This document shows, piece by piece, positions 1-10,343 of a stretch of 41,166 nt of DNA (its first letter is position 1; every line of letters starts with the position of its first letter). This DNA comes from Synergistaceae bacterium. Its GTDB lineage: Bacteria > Synergistota > Synergistia > Synergistales > 79-D21. The position numbers and the translations under genes are program-made. The stretch is taken from the NCBI GenBank assembly GCA_012517195.1, contig JAAYVK010000039.1, positions 64,085 to 105,250 on the forward strand, given 5' to 3'. A model generated the notes under the pieces. That model saw only the letters and a program-made list of their open reading frames with translations, searched no databases and was not told where the DNA came from.

Positions 1-643
1 AAAGGGGGTATGCTTCCGACTGGGAAGCAACTCTTTCCCCGGCAAGCGGTGTGCCCGGTTCCGCGGTGAGCTGGTAAATGGAAAGGTGGTTCACATAACC
101 GCTCAAGATTCGCAGGTCATTATGCCACAGGCGCAGATCCTGCCCCGGGATCCCGAAAATCAAATCCCCGCTTGAGGAGAACCCGTTTTCAGCGCAGTGA
201 TTCAGGGCCTCGGCTGCCTGCTTTTCGTCATGCGGCCGCCCCAGCCAGCGCAGGATTTCCGTTGAAAAGCTCTGGATCCCAAGGCTGACCCGCTTGACCC
301 TCCAGCTTCTCCAGAGCCGCATGTGGTCCGCATTCAGGGAATCCGGGTTCGCTTCGACGCTGACTTCAACTCCCCTGGAGAAGGAAAGGCCGTTTTCAAG
401 GATTTCGATCAGGGACTCCCAATCGGCCGGGTTGAGAAAAGTCGGAGTTCCGCCGCCGATGTAAAGCGTATCCACCGGCGGGCGTCCCCCGAAAAATGCA
501 TTCCAGGCAGAGAGTTCCTTCTTCAGGGCTTTCAGGTAAAGCCTGACGGTATCCCGATCGGCCGGTTCACTATAAAAGGCGCAATACCGGCACTTTTTCC
601 TGCAAAACGGGATATGGATGTAGCAGGAAAGCCCGATTTCTAA
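1..643 (-). CDS. hemW: HemW/HemN-like radical SAM protein (partial, truncated at window edge; start unresolved)
   Basis: Minus-strand translation reads ...[28 protein letters not shown]..., with a CxxxCxxC radical SAM motif, then [26 protein letters not shown] and RVSLGIQSF. Directly downstream of lepA, a common lepA-hemW pairing. Frame stays open up to an ATG at 787 inside lepA. Confidence 0.88.
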
Positions 644-2451
644 TCCTCTTCCTCCTTGCCGATATTCAGATAGGCTAGAAACGCCTCCTGGGGAATCGAA
701 ACTCTTCCGATCTGTTTCATTTTCTTTTTGCCTTCCTTCTGTTTCTCCAGGAGTTTCCTCTTCCTCGTGATGTCCCCGCCGTAGCATTTTGCCAGCACGT
801 CCTTCCGCAAGGGCTTTACATTCTGCCGAACGATCACTTTTTTCCCAATGGCGGCCTGGATCGGGACCTCGAACAATTGGCGGGGGATCAACTCCTTTAA
901 TTTTCTGACGACCGCTTGTCCCATATGGTAGGCCGCGTCCTTGTGGCAAATGAAAGAGAACGCATCAACCGGTTCCTGGTTCACGAGGACATCCACCTTC
1001 ACCAGTTCGGAGGCTCGGAAGCCGACATGCTCGTAATCGAGGGAAGCATATCCACGGGTTGTGGATTTCAGCTTGTCATGGAAATCAACGATGAATTCCG
1101 CCAGGGGGAGGATGTAGGAAAGACGCAACCTCTCCGGGGTAATGTAGTCCATCGAGTGGAAGATGCCCCTTTTGTCCTGGCATAGCTGCATTACCTTCCC
1201 CACAAATTCAGAAGGGACAAAAACCGTCAATCGTATGTAGGGTTCCCGGATCTCCTCGATTTGCCCTGCATCGGGGAAATCCGACGGGCGGTTTGCCTCA
1301 AGAATTTCCCCATCCGTTCTGACGATCTGGTAGACGACGTTTGGAGCTGTTGCAACGAGTTCGACATTGAACTCCCTCATCAGCCTCTCCCTGGCGATAT
1401 CCATGTGAAGCAGGCCGAGAAAACCGCATCTGAAACCAAAGCCCAACGCGGAAGAAGTTTCGGGTTCGAACTGGATCGCAGAATCATTGAGCTGAAGTTT
1501 TTCCAAGGCGTCGCGGAGTTGGGGATAGTCTTCGTTCACGACCGGGTAAAAACCGCAAAAGACAACCGGTTTAATTTTCTTGTAACCTGGAAGTGCTTCG
1601 CCGGCGGGGCGCACTCCATCCGTGACGGTGTCGCCGACCTGGGCTTCATGGATCGTTTTGATGCTTGCGGCGAGATAACCGACTTCTCCGGCTTCAAGCT
1701 CGTTCACCGGGGTCATGCCGGGCTTGAAAACCCCAATCTCCTCGGCCTGGCACTCCCGGCCCGTGGCCATGAAGCGGATCGACTGACCCGCTTTCAGGCG
1801 CCCGTTGACGACACGGATGTAACAGATTACACCACGGTAGTTGTCATAGACGGAATCGAAAATCAACGCCTGAAGAGGGGCTTCCGGGTCTCCCTGGGGA
1901 ACCGGGATGTCGCGGACGATTCGCTCCAGGATTTCGTCGATACCCTTTCCTTCCTTTGCGCTGGCGAGAATCGCTTCATGAGCGTCTACACCGATGACTT
2001 CTTCCAGTTCCCGTTTCGCTTCCTCCGGCTGGGCCGAAGGGAGATCGATCTTATTGACCACCGGGATGAGTTCCAGCCCCTGCTCAGCAGCCATATAGGC
2101 ATTGGCGACCGTTTGCGCTTCGACTCCCTGGGCGGCATCAACGACCAGCAAGGCTCCTTCGCAGGCCGCAAGGGAACGGGAAACTTCGTAACTGAAGTCG
2201 ACATGTCCGGGGGTATCGATGAGGTTCAGGATGTACTCGGTCCCGTCGTATGCCCTGTAATTCATCCGGACTGGAACGGATTTGATGGTGATTCCCCGCT
2301 CCCTCTCCAGTTCCAGCGTATCCAGGTACTGGGCCCGCATGGTTCGCGGATCCACCGTTCCCGTAAATTCCAGGAGGCGGTCCGCCAGGGTCGATTTTCC
2401 GTGATCGACGTGGGCAATGATGCAGAAGTTCCGTATCCGTTCTCGCTTCAT
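640..2451 (-). CDS. lepA: Elongation factor 4 (LepA GTPase)
   Basis: ORF 640..2481; likely start is the internal ATG ([31 protein letters not shown]) behind a CGGAGGG RBS. Typical LepA motifs and C-terminus. Confidence 0.97.
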   Translation of the reverse strand: MKRERIRNFCIIAHVDHGKSTLADRLLEFTGTVDPRTMRAQYLDTLELERERGITIKSVPVRMNYRAYDGTEYILNLIDTPGHVDFSYEVSRSLAACEGALLVVDAAQGVEAQTVANAYMAAEQGLELIPVVNKIDLPSAQPEEAKRELEEVIGVDAHEAILASAKEGKGIDEILERIVRDIPVPQGDPEAPLQALIFDSVYDNYRGVICYIRVVNGRLKAGQSIRFMATGRECQAEEIGVFKPGMTPVNELEAGEVGYLAASIKTIHEAQVGDTVTDGVRPAGEALPGYKKIKPVVFCGFYPVVNEDYPQLRDALEKLQLNDSAIQFEPETSSALGFGFRCGFLGLLHMDIARERLMREFNVELVATAPNVVYQIVRTDGEILEANRPSDFPDAGQIEEIREPYIRLTVFVPSEFVGKVMQLCQDKRGIFHSMDYITPERLRLSYILPLAEFIVDFHDKLKSTTRGYASLDYEHVGFRASELVKVDVLVNQEPVDAFSFICHKDAAYHMGQAVVRKLKELIPRQLFEVPIQAAIGKKVIVRQNVKPLRKDVLAKCYGGDITRKRKLLEKQKEGKKKMKQIGRVSIPQEAFLAYLNIGKEEED

Positions 2452-2508
2452 GAATTCCCTCCGAAATGGGTCCTTGTCCACCCTATTTCCCGAACCTTTT
2501 CTGATTTT

Positions 2509-3396
2509 TCATTCGATATTTTGAATCTGCTCCCGGATTTTTTCCAGGGTGGTCCGACCTTCTACGGCAATCCAGCGGACGTTCGCCGCCGAAACCTTGG
2601 AGTCGAGAGTGTTCAATTCTCGGTGAATCTCCTGCGCAAGAAAATCCAGTTTGCGTCCCACGGCCTCGGGGGACCGCAGCGATTCCCTGAATTTCTGCAG
2701 ATGGCTGTTCAAGCGGGTCACTTCTTCAGAAACATCCCACCGGTCCGACAACAAAACAATTTCCTGAGCCAGGCGCTGCTCCCGGACCGCTTCTTCAGAA
2801 AGAGACATCACTTCCAGGACTCGCTTCCTCAAGTTTTCCACCGCTTCTCCCTTCGCAGCTTCCGCAGCCGTCGCGATTTCAGCGGAATAGCCTTCAAGCT
2901 CAGCCAAAAGACCAAGGATCGAGCACTCCAAATGGCTTCCTTCCTGTGCCCGCATGCCGATCCAGTTTTCTGTTGCCTTTTCCATGACGGATTCGACCGT
3001 TTTCCCCACTTCATCTCTCCAGAATTCCTCGTCCTGGGCCGGAGCCTCGAAGACGCCCGGCAATGAGAGAAGGGCAGCGGGGTCGACCCTTTCGGCCCTT
3101 CCATGCTTCCGGTAGAAGTCGTCCAGCCGTTTCAGGTAGGATTCAAGGACTTCCTCCCGCAGCTCCTGCAAGCGAAATTCCGGGGCCCAGGAAACTTCGA
3201 AACGGACCTGGACTTTCCCCCGGCGGGCTCTTTCACGGATCTTCTGCTGGACAAGAGCTTCGTAACTCAAGAGCTCTTTTGGAAGCCGGACCGAAATCTC
3301 CAGAAAGCGGTGGTTGACGCTCGAGATTTCCGCTACAAAATTCCCCGCGGAACATTTTTCGGAGGCCCTTCCAAAACCTGTCATGCTGGTTACCAT
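2509..3396 (-). CDS. yicC: YicC/YloC family protein
   Basis: MVTSMTGFGRASEK N-terminus and C-terminal REQIQNIE, typical of the YicC family. Confidence 0.93.
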   Translation of the reverse strand: MVTSMTGFGRASEKCSAGNFVAEISSVNHRFLEISVRLPKELLSYEALVQQKIRERARRGKVQVRFEVSWAPEFRLQELREEVLESYLKRLDDFYRKHGRAERVDPAALLSLPGVFEAPAQDEEFWRDEVGKTVESVMEKATENWIGMRAQEGSHLECSILGLLAELEGYSAEIATAAEAAKGEAVENLRKRVLEVMSLSEEAVREQRLAQEIVLLSDRWDVSEEVTRLNSHLQKFRESLRSPEAVGRKLDFLAQEIHRELNTLDSKVSAANVRWIAVEGRTTLEKIREQIQNIE

Positions 3397-3510
3397 CTTA
3401 AAACTCCCCCATTCCTGCCGTTATGAAGGAATAGTTTACTCTACCCGTCTTTTCCGCGCCACTAGCCCTTTATATAAGGCGCACCCATGCCGTTATCTTT
3501 CTGTATAGGG

Positions 3511-3539
3511 TTGATTTATGGGTGTTTATGTTCGATAAT
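3511..3539 (+). promoter_or_regulatory. Putative sigma70-type promoter of the pur operon
   Basis: TTGATT (3511-3516), 17-nt spacer, GATAAT (3534-3539), about 31 nt upstream of the purC ATG; RBS GGGGAGG at 3557-3563. Confidence 0.7.
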
Positions 3540-3570
3540 GTCAGTACACTAGACACGGGGAGGCACGAAA

Positions 3571-4287
3571 ATGGAAACCGGTAAGCTGCTTTACGAGGGA
3601 AAGGCCAAAAAAATGTATGAAACCAGTGACCCGGATATTCTCCTCATCGAGTACAAGAACAGCCTGACTGCGTTCAACGCGCAAAAGAAGGCTGAAATGG
3701 AAGGCAAGGGAAGGTACAACACCCTGATCAGCGCCTGGCTTTTCAGCTACCTGGCCGAAAAGGGGATCCCGTCCCATTTTCTAAAAAGGCTTGATGATAC
3801 CCACCAGCTGGTGAAAAAGGTTCAGATCCTCCCAATCGAAGTGGTCGTCCGCAACATCACGACCGGGACCCTCTGCCGGAGGCTGGGGGTCACCGAGGGG
3901 ATGAAGCTTCCGCGCCCGCTCGTGGAATTCTACCTGAAGGATGACGCCCTGGGAGACCCGTTGATCACGGAAGACCACGCGCTTCTTTTCGGCTGGGCAA
4001 AACAGGATGAGATCGATTCGATCAAGCGGACCAGCCTGGCGGTCAATGAAATCCTTCAGGATCTTTTTCTCTCCAAGGGGATCGTCCTGGTGGACTTCAA
4101 GCTGGAATTCGGACGCGATTCGAGCGGTAACGTTCTCCTTGCGGATGAAATCTCCCCCGACACCTGCCGTTTCTGGGATTCGCAGACGGGCAAAAGCCTG
4201 GACAAGGACCGTTTCCGCAAGGATCTCGGCGATGTCCTCGGCGCCTACCGGGAGATCTGGAAGAGGCTGAGCGGGAAGGAGGAATAG
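3571..4287 (+). CDS. purC: Phosphoribosylaminoimidazole-succinocarboxamide synthase
   Basis: LLYEGKAKKMYET, VVVRNITTGTLCRRLG, LLADEISPDTCRFWD motifs; first gene of the pur operon. Confidence 0.97.
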   Translation: METGKLLYEGKAKKMYETSDPDILLIEYKNSLTAFNAQKKAEMEGKGRYNTLISAWLFSYLAEKGIPSHFLKRLDDTHQLVKKVQILPIEVVVRNITTGTLCRRLGVTEGMKLPRPLVEFYLKDDALGDPLITEDHALLFGWAKQDEIDSIKRTSLAVNEILQDLFLSKGIVLVDFKLEFGRDSSGNVLLADEISPDTCRFWDSQTGKSLDKDRFRKDLGDVLGAYREIWKRLSGKEE

Positions 4288-4290
4288 AGG

Positions 4291-4545
4291 ATGAAATTTC
4301 GAGCCCGCATCCTTGTTTCCTTGAAAGAAGGTGTCCTCGACACCCAGGGAAAAGCTGTCCTGGTAAGCCTGAAAAACCTCGGCTTTGATGTTGTTGAGGA
4401 AGTCCGGATCGGGAAATCGATTGAAATTGTGCTTTCCGCCGGTTCCGCAGAAGAAGCTGAAAAAAAGGTGGAATCAATGTGCGAGGCCCTTCTGGTGAAT
4501 CCGCTGATCGAAACCGGCAGGGTTTCCCTGGAGGCGATCGGATGA
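4291..4545 (+). CDS. purS: FGAM synthase subunit PurS
   Basis: 84-aa protein with KEGVLDTQGKAVLVSLKNLGF, between purC and purQ. Confidence 0.95.
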   Translation: MKFRARILVSLKEGVLDTQGKAVLVSLKNLGFDVVEEVRIGKSIEIVLSAGSAEEAEKKVESMCEALLVNPLIETGRVSLEAIG

Positions 4546-5246
4546 ACGCTTCCGTGGTTGTTTTTCCGGGAAGCAACTGCGACCGGGATGTCCTCTATGC
4601 CCTGGGAAAGATCGCAGGAATTCCGGCCGTCCCCGTTTGGCACAAGGATCCTGTCCTGCCGGAGGACACCGACCTGGTTGTTCTACCGGGAGGATTTTCC
4701 TATGGCGACTATCTTCGGTGCGGCGCGATGGCCGCACGTTCACCGATCATCCAGGCAGTCCGGGAACATGCCCGGCGCGGGGGGCTGGTCCTGGGGATCT
4801 GCAACGGCTTTCAGGTTTTGACGGAAGCCGGGCTTCTCCCGGGTGCCCTCCTGGCAAACAGCAACCTGGAGTTCATCTGCAGTCCTTGCCTGCTCAAGGT
4901 TGAGCGGAGCGACACCCCTTTCACGAATGCCTACCCTGAAGGGACCCTCGTGCAGTTTCCGATCGCCCATCATGAAGGACTCTATTTTCTGCCGGAGCGG
5001 GAGTTGCAAAAACTGGAAGACAACCGACAGGTCGTCTTCCGGTACGCCGCTGCCGACGGCTCGGCAGGAGCTCAGCACAGCCCCAACGGATCCCTGAACG
5101 GAATCGCCGGGATCGTCAACAGCAGCGGAAATGTTCTTGGCCTTATGCCCCATCCGGAAAGGGCCAGCGAAAAACTTCTCGGCGGGACGGACGGACTGGG
5201 TATGTGGTATTCCATCAAGTCCTGGCTTGAGGGAGGCGCAAGGTAG
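4542..5246 (+). CDS. purQ: FGAM synthase glutaminase subunit PurQ
   Basis: MNASVVVFPGSNCDRD, GGFSYGDYLRCGAMA, GICNGFQVLTEAGLLPG; ATG overlaps the purS stop (ATGA). Confidence 0.96.
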   Translation: MNASVVVFPGSNCDRDVLYALGKIAGIPAVPVWHKDPVLPEDTDLVVLPGGFSYGDYLRCGAMAARSPIIQAVREHARRGGLVLGICNGFQVLTEAGLLPGALLANSNLEFICSPCLLKVERSDTPFTNAYPEGTLVQFPIAHHEGLYFLPERELQKLEDNRQVVFRYAAADGSAGAQHSPNGSLNGIAGIVNSSGNVLGLMPHPERASEKLLGGTDGLGMWYSIKSWLEGGAR

Positions 5247-7400
5247 ATGGATTATCGAAAAGCCGGCCTGCGGCCGCACGAATACGAAACTATCCGCCGG
5301 GAACTTGGCCGAGACCCGAACGAAACCGAGCTGCGAATCTTCGGGGTCATGTGGTCAGAGCATTGCTCGTACAAGTCCTCCAGGCCCCTCCTGAAGCTGT
5401 TTCCGAAGGAAGGCCCCTCCGTTCTGAAGGGCGTTGGAGAAAATGCCGGTGTCGTCGATGCAGGCGGCGGGTGGGGACTGGCCTTCAAGGTTGAAAGCCA
5501 TAACCATCCTTCCGCTGTTGAACCCTATCAGGGGGCCGCTACCGGGGTGGGAGGGATCATCCGGGACATCCTCGCGATGGGGGCTCGGCCGATTGCTTCC
5601 CTGGACGGGCTGTTTTTTGGACGGCCTGATTCTCCAAAGACTCGTTTTCTTTCGAACGGGATCGTCAAGGGTGTTGGAGGTTACGGGAACTGCGTGGGAG
5701 TTCCGACGGTCGGCGGCAAGACCCTTTACGACGAGCGGTACGAAGACAATCCGCTCTTGAATGCCTTCTGCATTGGCCTTGTGGCTTCTGATTCGATTGT
5801 TAGCTCCCAGACGGCCGAACCGGGGAATCTGGTTGTGCTTCTCGGCTCGAAGACCGGCCGGGATGGAATCGGCGGGGCGGCGTTCGCCTCCGTGGAACTT
5901 GGCGAAGACACGAAAGCCAGCAGGCCCCAGGTCCAGATTGGGGATCCCTTCGTCGAAAAGCTTCTGATCGAGGCCTGCCTGGAGGCGCTGGAGAAAGGCC
6001 TTGTGACGAGCATGCAGGACATGGGAGCGGCGGGGATCACCTCCTCTGCCAGCGAAATCGCTGCCAAAAGCGGTGTCGGGATGATCCTCGACCTGGACCT
6101 TGTCCCGCTTCGGGAAGAAAATATGGCCGCCTGGGAGATCGCCCTTTCAGAATCGCAGGAACGGATGCTCCTGATCGTCCGGCCCGAAAACCTCGATGCC
6201 GTCCTGTCCCTGGGACAGAAGTGGGACCTTGACTGTGCCGTCATCGGTAAAACGGTGGAAGGCAACCGCTTTATCCTCCGGAAAGAAGGGGAAGTCTTTG
6301 CGGATTTGCCCGCTTCGCTGATCGGCGGAGGATGCCCCGAAATACACTGGCCCGCGGAACGTCCGAAAGATCTGGATCAGCGGCAGTCCTTCGAATTCGA
6401 GCCTTCGGGTTTTCCGGGGGACCTTTCTCAGCCATTGCTCAGGCTTCTGGCTTCGCCCTCCCTCAAGGAAAAGTCCTGGATTACGCGGCAATACGACAGC
6501 ATGGTCCAGGTGAATACGGTACAAGGCCCCGGTGCCCCCCTAAGCCTCATCAGAATCAAGGAAAACGGGAATCTGGTCGCGATGACGATGGAAGCTTTGC
6601 CCTGGGCCTGCAGCCTGGATCCCTACCGGGGGGGATACGAAACGATGGCCCGTTCCTTGCGACCCCTGTGGGTTGCGGGTGCCAGGCACCTCGGGATGAC
6701 GAACTGCCTGAACTTCCCCTCTCCGGAAAACCCGGAACAGTTCTGGGAATTCTCGGAGGCGGTCAGGGGACTCGCGGACTGCTGCAAAGACCTTTCGTGC
6801 CCGGTCGTATCGGGAAACGTAAGCCTCTACAACGAAAGCGCGGGCCGGGCCATTCTCCCGACTCCGCTTGTCTGCTCGGTCGGAATCCTCCCCGTTTCGG
6901 GTTTTCCGCTCCTTCCGGGAAAGTGGAAGGAAGGGGATTTTCTCTTTCTTGCCGGGATCGAAAACGCTTCGATCCCGGGGTCCCATTTCCAGGCTGTCCT
7001 TCAGGGACGGCTGGTGGGCCGCCCGCTGCCTCCGTCCCCGGAAATGGAGACCGGGTTCATGGAAAGGGCCCTTCAGACAGCCTCCCGGCAGATTGCCGAC
7101 AGCGCGGTCCCTCTGCTGGGAGGGGGATTGGGAATCGCGCTGGGTAAAGAGGCGATAGCTTCAGGAGTTGGCGCACAGATCGACCTGCAAATCCCGACTC
7201 ATCCCCTGGCTCTTTTCTTTGCCGAAGGAGGAGCCCGCGCCCTTTACGCAGTCCCGGAGGCCAGGGTGCCGGAATTCATCCGGACCTGGACAGGGTTTCC
7301 CTTCCGCATGATCGGCAGGGTGGGGGGCGATTGCCTCTGCCTGCCGCAGTCCGAACCCATCCCCCTGCAGATCCTTTCAAACGCCTGGAAAGGGGCCTAA
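5247..7400 (+). CDS. purL: FGAM synthase subunit PurL (small type)
   Basis: 717 aa; MWSEHCSYKSS, FKVESHNHPSAVEPYQGAATGVGGIIRDI; size matches the small PurL that works with PurS and PurQ. Confidence 0.97.
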   Translation: MDYRKAGLRPHEYETIRRELGRDPNETELRIFGVMWSEHCSYKSSRPLLKLFPKEGPSVLKGVGENAGVVDAGGGWGLAFKVESHNHPSAVEPYQGAATGVGGIIRDILAMGARPIASLDGLFFGRPDSPKTRFLSNGIVKGVGGYGNCVGVPTVGGKTLYDERYEDNPLLNAFCIGLVASDSIVSSQTAEPGNLVVLLGSKTGRDGIGGAAFASVELGEDTKASRPQVQIGDPFVEKLLIEACLEALEKGLVTSMQDMGAAGITSSASEIAAKSGVGMILDLDLVPLREENMAAWEIALSESQERMLLIVRPENLDAVLSLGQKWDLDCAVIGKTVEGNRFILRKEGEVFADLPASLIGGGCPEIHWPAERPKDLDQRQSFEFEPSGFPGDLSQPLLRLLASPSLKEKSWITRQYDSMVQVNTVQGPGAPLSLIRIKENGNLVAMTMEALPWACSLDPYRGGYETMARSLRPLWVAGARHLGMTNCLNFPSPENPEQFWEFSEAVRGLADCCKDLSCPVVSGNVSLYNESAGRAILPTPLVCSVGILPVSGFPLLPGKWKEGDFLFLAGIENASIPGSHFQAVLQGRLVGRPLPPSPEMETGFMERALQTASRQIADSAVPLLGGGLGIALGKEAIASGVGAQIDLQIPTHPLALFFAEGGARALYAVPEARVPEFIRTWTGFPFRMIGRVGGDCLCLPQSEPIPLQILSNAWKGA

Positions 7401-7403
7401 ACC

Positions 7404-8777
7404 ATGTGCGGCGTTTTCGGAGCATTTTCACCTTCCGGCAGTTCGGTTCTGGAGGACGTCTACCTGGGACTCTACGCACTGCAGCATCGCGGCCAGGAGT
7501 CCGCGGGCATTTCCTGGATCAACGGCGAGGAAAACATTCACAGCCTGAAAGGAATGGGACTGGTCCACATCGCCCTGGATCAGAAAAAGCTGGCCTCCAT
7601 CCACGCAGGCTGTGCAATCGGACATGTTCGCTACTCCACGACAGGCGAATCGCTGCTGGCGAATGCCCAGCCCCTGGCTGCGAAATACGCCCGCGGCCCC
7701 ATCGCGATCGCCCATAACGGAAACCTCACGAACTCGGACGGGATTCGCCGCTACCTTGAAAACCGCGGCGCGATCTTCCAATCCACGACCGACACGGAGG
7801 TCATCATCCACCTGATGGCGCACCAGTCTCACAAGCCGCCTCTTGATGCGCTCGTCGATTCACTCAGGCGCCTTAGGGGAGCCTACAGCCTTTCTGTCCT
7901 GCTGGGGAACCGTCTGATCGGAGCCAGGGATCCTTGGGGATTCCGCCCCCTGGTGCTGGGGAAAAGGGAGGATGTGACCTACATCGCATCTGAAACCTGC
8001 GCCCTGGACATCGTCGGGGCTGAGTTCATCCGGGATGTCGAACCTGGAGAGATCGTCGTGATCGACTCAACGGGGATCAAGTCTGTCCGCATCCCGGTCA
8101 GAACAACGCGGCACTTTGCCTGTTCCTTTGAATACGTCTATTTCGCCCGTCCGGACAGTGTCATTGACGGAAGATCTGTCTACAAGGTCAGAAAGGCTCT
8201 CGGCGAAAAACTGGCAGCCGGGGCGCCTGCTCCTTCCGCCGATTTTGTCACGGGAATGCCGGACAGCGGGACGCTCGCCGCCCTCGGCTATTCCGAGGCT
8301 TCCGGCAAGCCTTTTGAAATCGCGGTGGTGCGGAACCGATATGTCGGAAGAACCTTCATTCAGCCGACAGACCTTGTCCGTAACCTGGGGGTCAGGATCA
8401 AGCTGAACCCCATCCGCGAATTGCTGAAAGAACGTGAGGTTGTTGTCGTGGACGATTCGATCGTCCGGGGAACAACCGCCCGCCGGATCGTGAACATGAT
8501 GAGGGAAAACGGGGCCTCGGCGGTTCATTTGAGAATTGCCTCCCCTCCTGTCCGTTTCCCCTGCTATTATGGGATCGATACCCCTACGTGCGAGGAATTG
8601 GCCGCGGCACAGCTTGACCTGCCGAGCCTTGAAAAAATGGTCGGTGCAGATTCCCTGCGCTACATGTCTGCAGAAGACCTGGTTGCTGCGATCGGGAAAC
8701 CCCGGTGTGAACTCTGCACCGCCTGTTTTACCGGAGATTATCTCCAGGGAGGGGACGAAGATGGGACTGACCTATGA
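7404..8777 (+). CDS. purF: Amidophosphoribosyltransferase
   Basis: MCGVFGAF with N-terminal Cys nucleophile, ALQHRGQESAGI, VVVDDSIVRGTTARRIV; C-terminal CELCTACFTGDY resembles Fe-S-type PurF. Confidence 0.97.
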   Translation: MCGVFGAFSPSGSSVLEDVYLGLYALQHRGQESAGISWINGEENIHSLKGMGLVHIALDQKKLASIHAGCAIGHVRYSTTGESLLANAQPLAAKYARGPIAIAHNGNLTNSDGIRRYLENRGAIFQSTTDTEVIIHLMAHQSHKPPLDALVDSLRRLRGAYSLSVLLGNRLIGARDPWGFRPLVLGKREDVTYIASETCALDIVGAEFIRDVEPGEIVVIDSTGIKSVRIPVRTTRHFACSFEYVYFARPDSVIDGRSVYKVRKALGEKLAAGAPAPSADFVTGMPDSGTLAALGYSEASGKPFEIAVVRNRYVGRTFIQPTDLVRNLGVRIKLNPIRELLKEREVVVVDDSIVRGTTARRIVNMMRENGASAVHLRIASPPVRFPCYYGIDTPTCEELAAAQLDLPSLEKMVGADSLRYMSAEDLVAAIGKPRCELCTACFTGDYLQGGDEDGTDL

Positions 8778-9747
8778 CGCCTCGGGAGTCAGCATCGATC
8801 GTGGCAATCTCTTCGTTCAGAGGATCAAGGCCATCACCGGGCTGAACCCGAATCCGAACGTCGTCGGAGGAATCGGGTCTTTCAGCGGCTGCTACCGTCT
8901 CGAAGGAGAAACCCTGCTTGCAGCCTGCTGCGACGGTGTAGGGACGAAAATTGAGATCGCCAGGGCCTGCGGTCACCTGGAATTTTTGGGGCAGGACCTT
9001 GTGGCAATGAGCGTCAACGATCTTGTCACCTGCGGGGCTCGTCCTCTGTTTTTTCTCGATTACATCGCCTGCGGCAGGCTAGACGTAGAACGATTTGAAC
9101 CCCTTCTAAAATCGATCCAGTCGGCCTGTGTAGAGTCCGGGTGCGCGCTTCTCGGAGGAGAAACGGCGGAAATGCCGGGGGTCTATCCGCCAGACGGCTT
9201 TGACCTGGCCGGTTTTGCGGTCGGAGTCATCCATGAATCCGCCCTGATCGATGGGAAATCGATCCAGTCCGGCGACCTGATCGTCGGCCTGGCGAGTTCC
9301 GGTCTTCACAGCAACGGGTTTTCGCTTGTCCGGAAAGCCTTGCTGGAGGGGGAGGAGGCCCGCCTTTTTTCGACGCCGGAGGGTTGTGACGAACCCCTAT
9401 GGAAAATGCTCCTTGCCCCGACGCGCCTTTACGTCAAATCCGCTCTCCATGGAGCGGCGACAGGGGTTGTGAAGGGAATGGCACACATCACCGGAGGAGG
9501 ATTGGAAGAAAATATTTCGCGGGTCCTCCCCGAGGGCCGGAAGCTCCGGATCGATTACGGGTCCTGGTCGCCGGGAAAAATCTTTTCGCTCATCCAGGAA
9601 AAGGGAGTCCCGGAAGAAGAAATGAGACGGGTATTCAACCTCGGGATCGGTTACGTGTTTCTGGTTTCCGCTGAAGACCTAGAACACCTCGTGGCCTCCC
9701 TGGAAGAGATTGGAGAAGTCCCTCTGCTGATCGGTGAAATCGAATGA
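8761..9747 (+). CDS. purM: Phosphoribosylformylglycinamidine cyclo-ligase
   Basis: MGLTYDASGVSIDRGN start at 8761 overlapping the purF end; GVGTKIEIA, SSGLHSNGFSLVRK, HITGGGLEENISRVLP. Confidence 0.96.
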   Translation: MGLTYDASGVSIDRGNLFVQRIKAITGLNPNPNVVGGIGSFSGCYRLEGETLLAACCDGVGTKIEIARACGHLEFLGQDLVAMSVNDLVTCGARPLFFLDYIACGRLDVERFEPLLKSIQSACVESGCALLGGETAEMPGVYPPDGFDLAGFAVGVIHESALIDGKSIQSGDLIVGLASSGLHSNGFSLVRKALLEGEEARLFSTPEGCDEPLWKMLLAPTRLYVKSALHGAATGVVKGMAHITGGGLEENISRVLPEGRKLRIDYGSWSPGKIFSLIQEKGVPEEEMRRVFNLGIGYVFLVSAEDLEHLVASLEEIGEVPLLIGEIE

Positions 9748-10343
9748 AGCCGCGCGTTGCGATCCTGATTTCCGGGAAAGGGACAAACATGCTAGCCCTC
9801 CTCCGGTGTTTTGCGGAGGGGACTCTACCTGGGGAAGTCGCCCTGGTGGCGACTGACAATCCGGATGCACCGGGCCTGATGAAAGCGGCTGAATTCGGGG
9901 TCAAGACATTTGCTTTCCCCTACCGTTCCATGGGACGGGAAGCCTTCGAGGAAGCCCTCCGCGCCTGCCTGACCGCCCATGAGGTGGACTGGGTCCTTCT
10001 TGCGGGCTTCATGAAGATCCTTACCCCGGAATTTGTCTCTGCCTACTCCGGCAGAATCGTCAACATTCACCCTTCTCTGCTCCCTGCTTTTCCCGGGTTG
10101 GATGCAATCGGCCAGGCATGGAGGTACGGGGTCAAAATTACCGGGGTGACCGTTCATCTTGTCGACGATCAGGTTGATCATGGAAAAATCCTGGCTCAGA
10201 GGGCCCTCCGGATCCGGGAAGGAGAAACGCTGGAGTCGCTGGAAGCAAGAATCCATGAAGTCGAGCATCGTCTCTACTGGAGAACTCTTAGAGATCTATT
10301 CAAGAAAAAAATCAGCTCTTCCGAAAGGAGATCCGGAGCATGA
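9744..10343 (+). CDS. purN: Phosphoribosylglycinamide formyltransferase
   Basis: ILISGKGTNMLAL, VNIHPSLLPAFPGLDAIGQA; overlaps purM by ATGA. Confidence 0.96.
   Translation: MKPRVAILISGKGTNMLALLRCFAEGTLPGEVALVATDNPDAPGLMKAAEFGVKTFAFPYRSMGREAFEEALRACLTAHEVDWVLLAGFMKILTPEFVSAYSGRIVNIHPSLLPAFPGLDAIGQAWRYGVKITGVTVHLVDDQVDHGKILAQRALRIREGETLESLEARIHEVEHRLYWRTLRDLFKKKISSSERRSGA

Noticed and set aside
1261-3066. 601-aa plus-strand ORF antisense to lepA/yicC
   Set aside because: Mirror ORF from codon bias; low-complexity composition, no RBS or domain, and the opposite strand encodes certain LepA and YicC.
3397-3570. Possible purine riboswitch or PurBox upstream of purC
   Set aside because: Only a promoter and an RBS were visible; the leader from the predicted start is too short (about 25 nt) for a purine riboswitch, and no convincing PurBox was seen.
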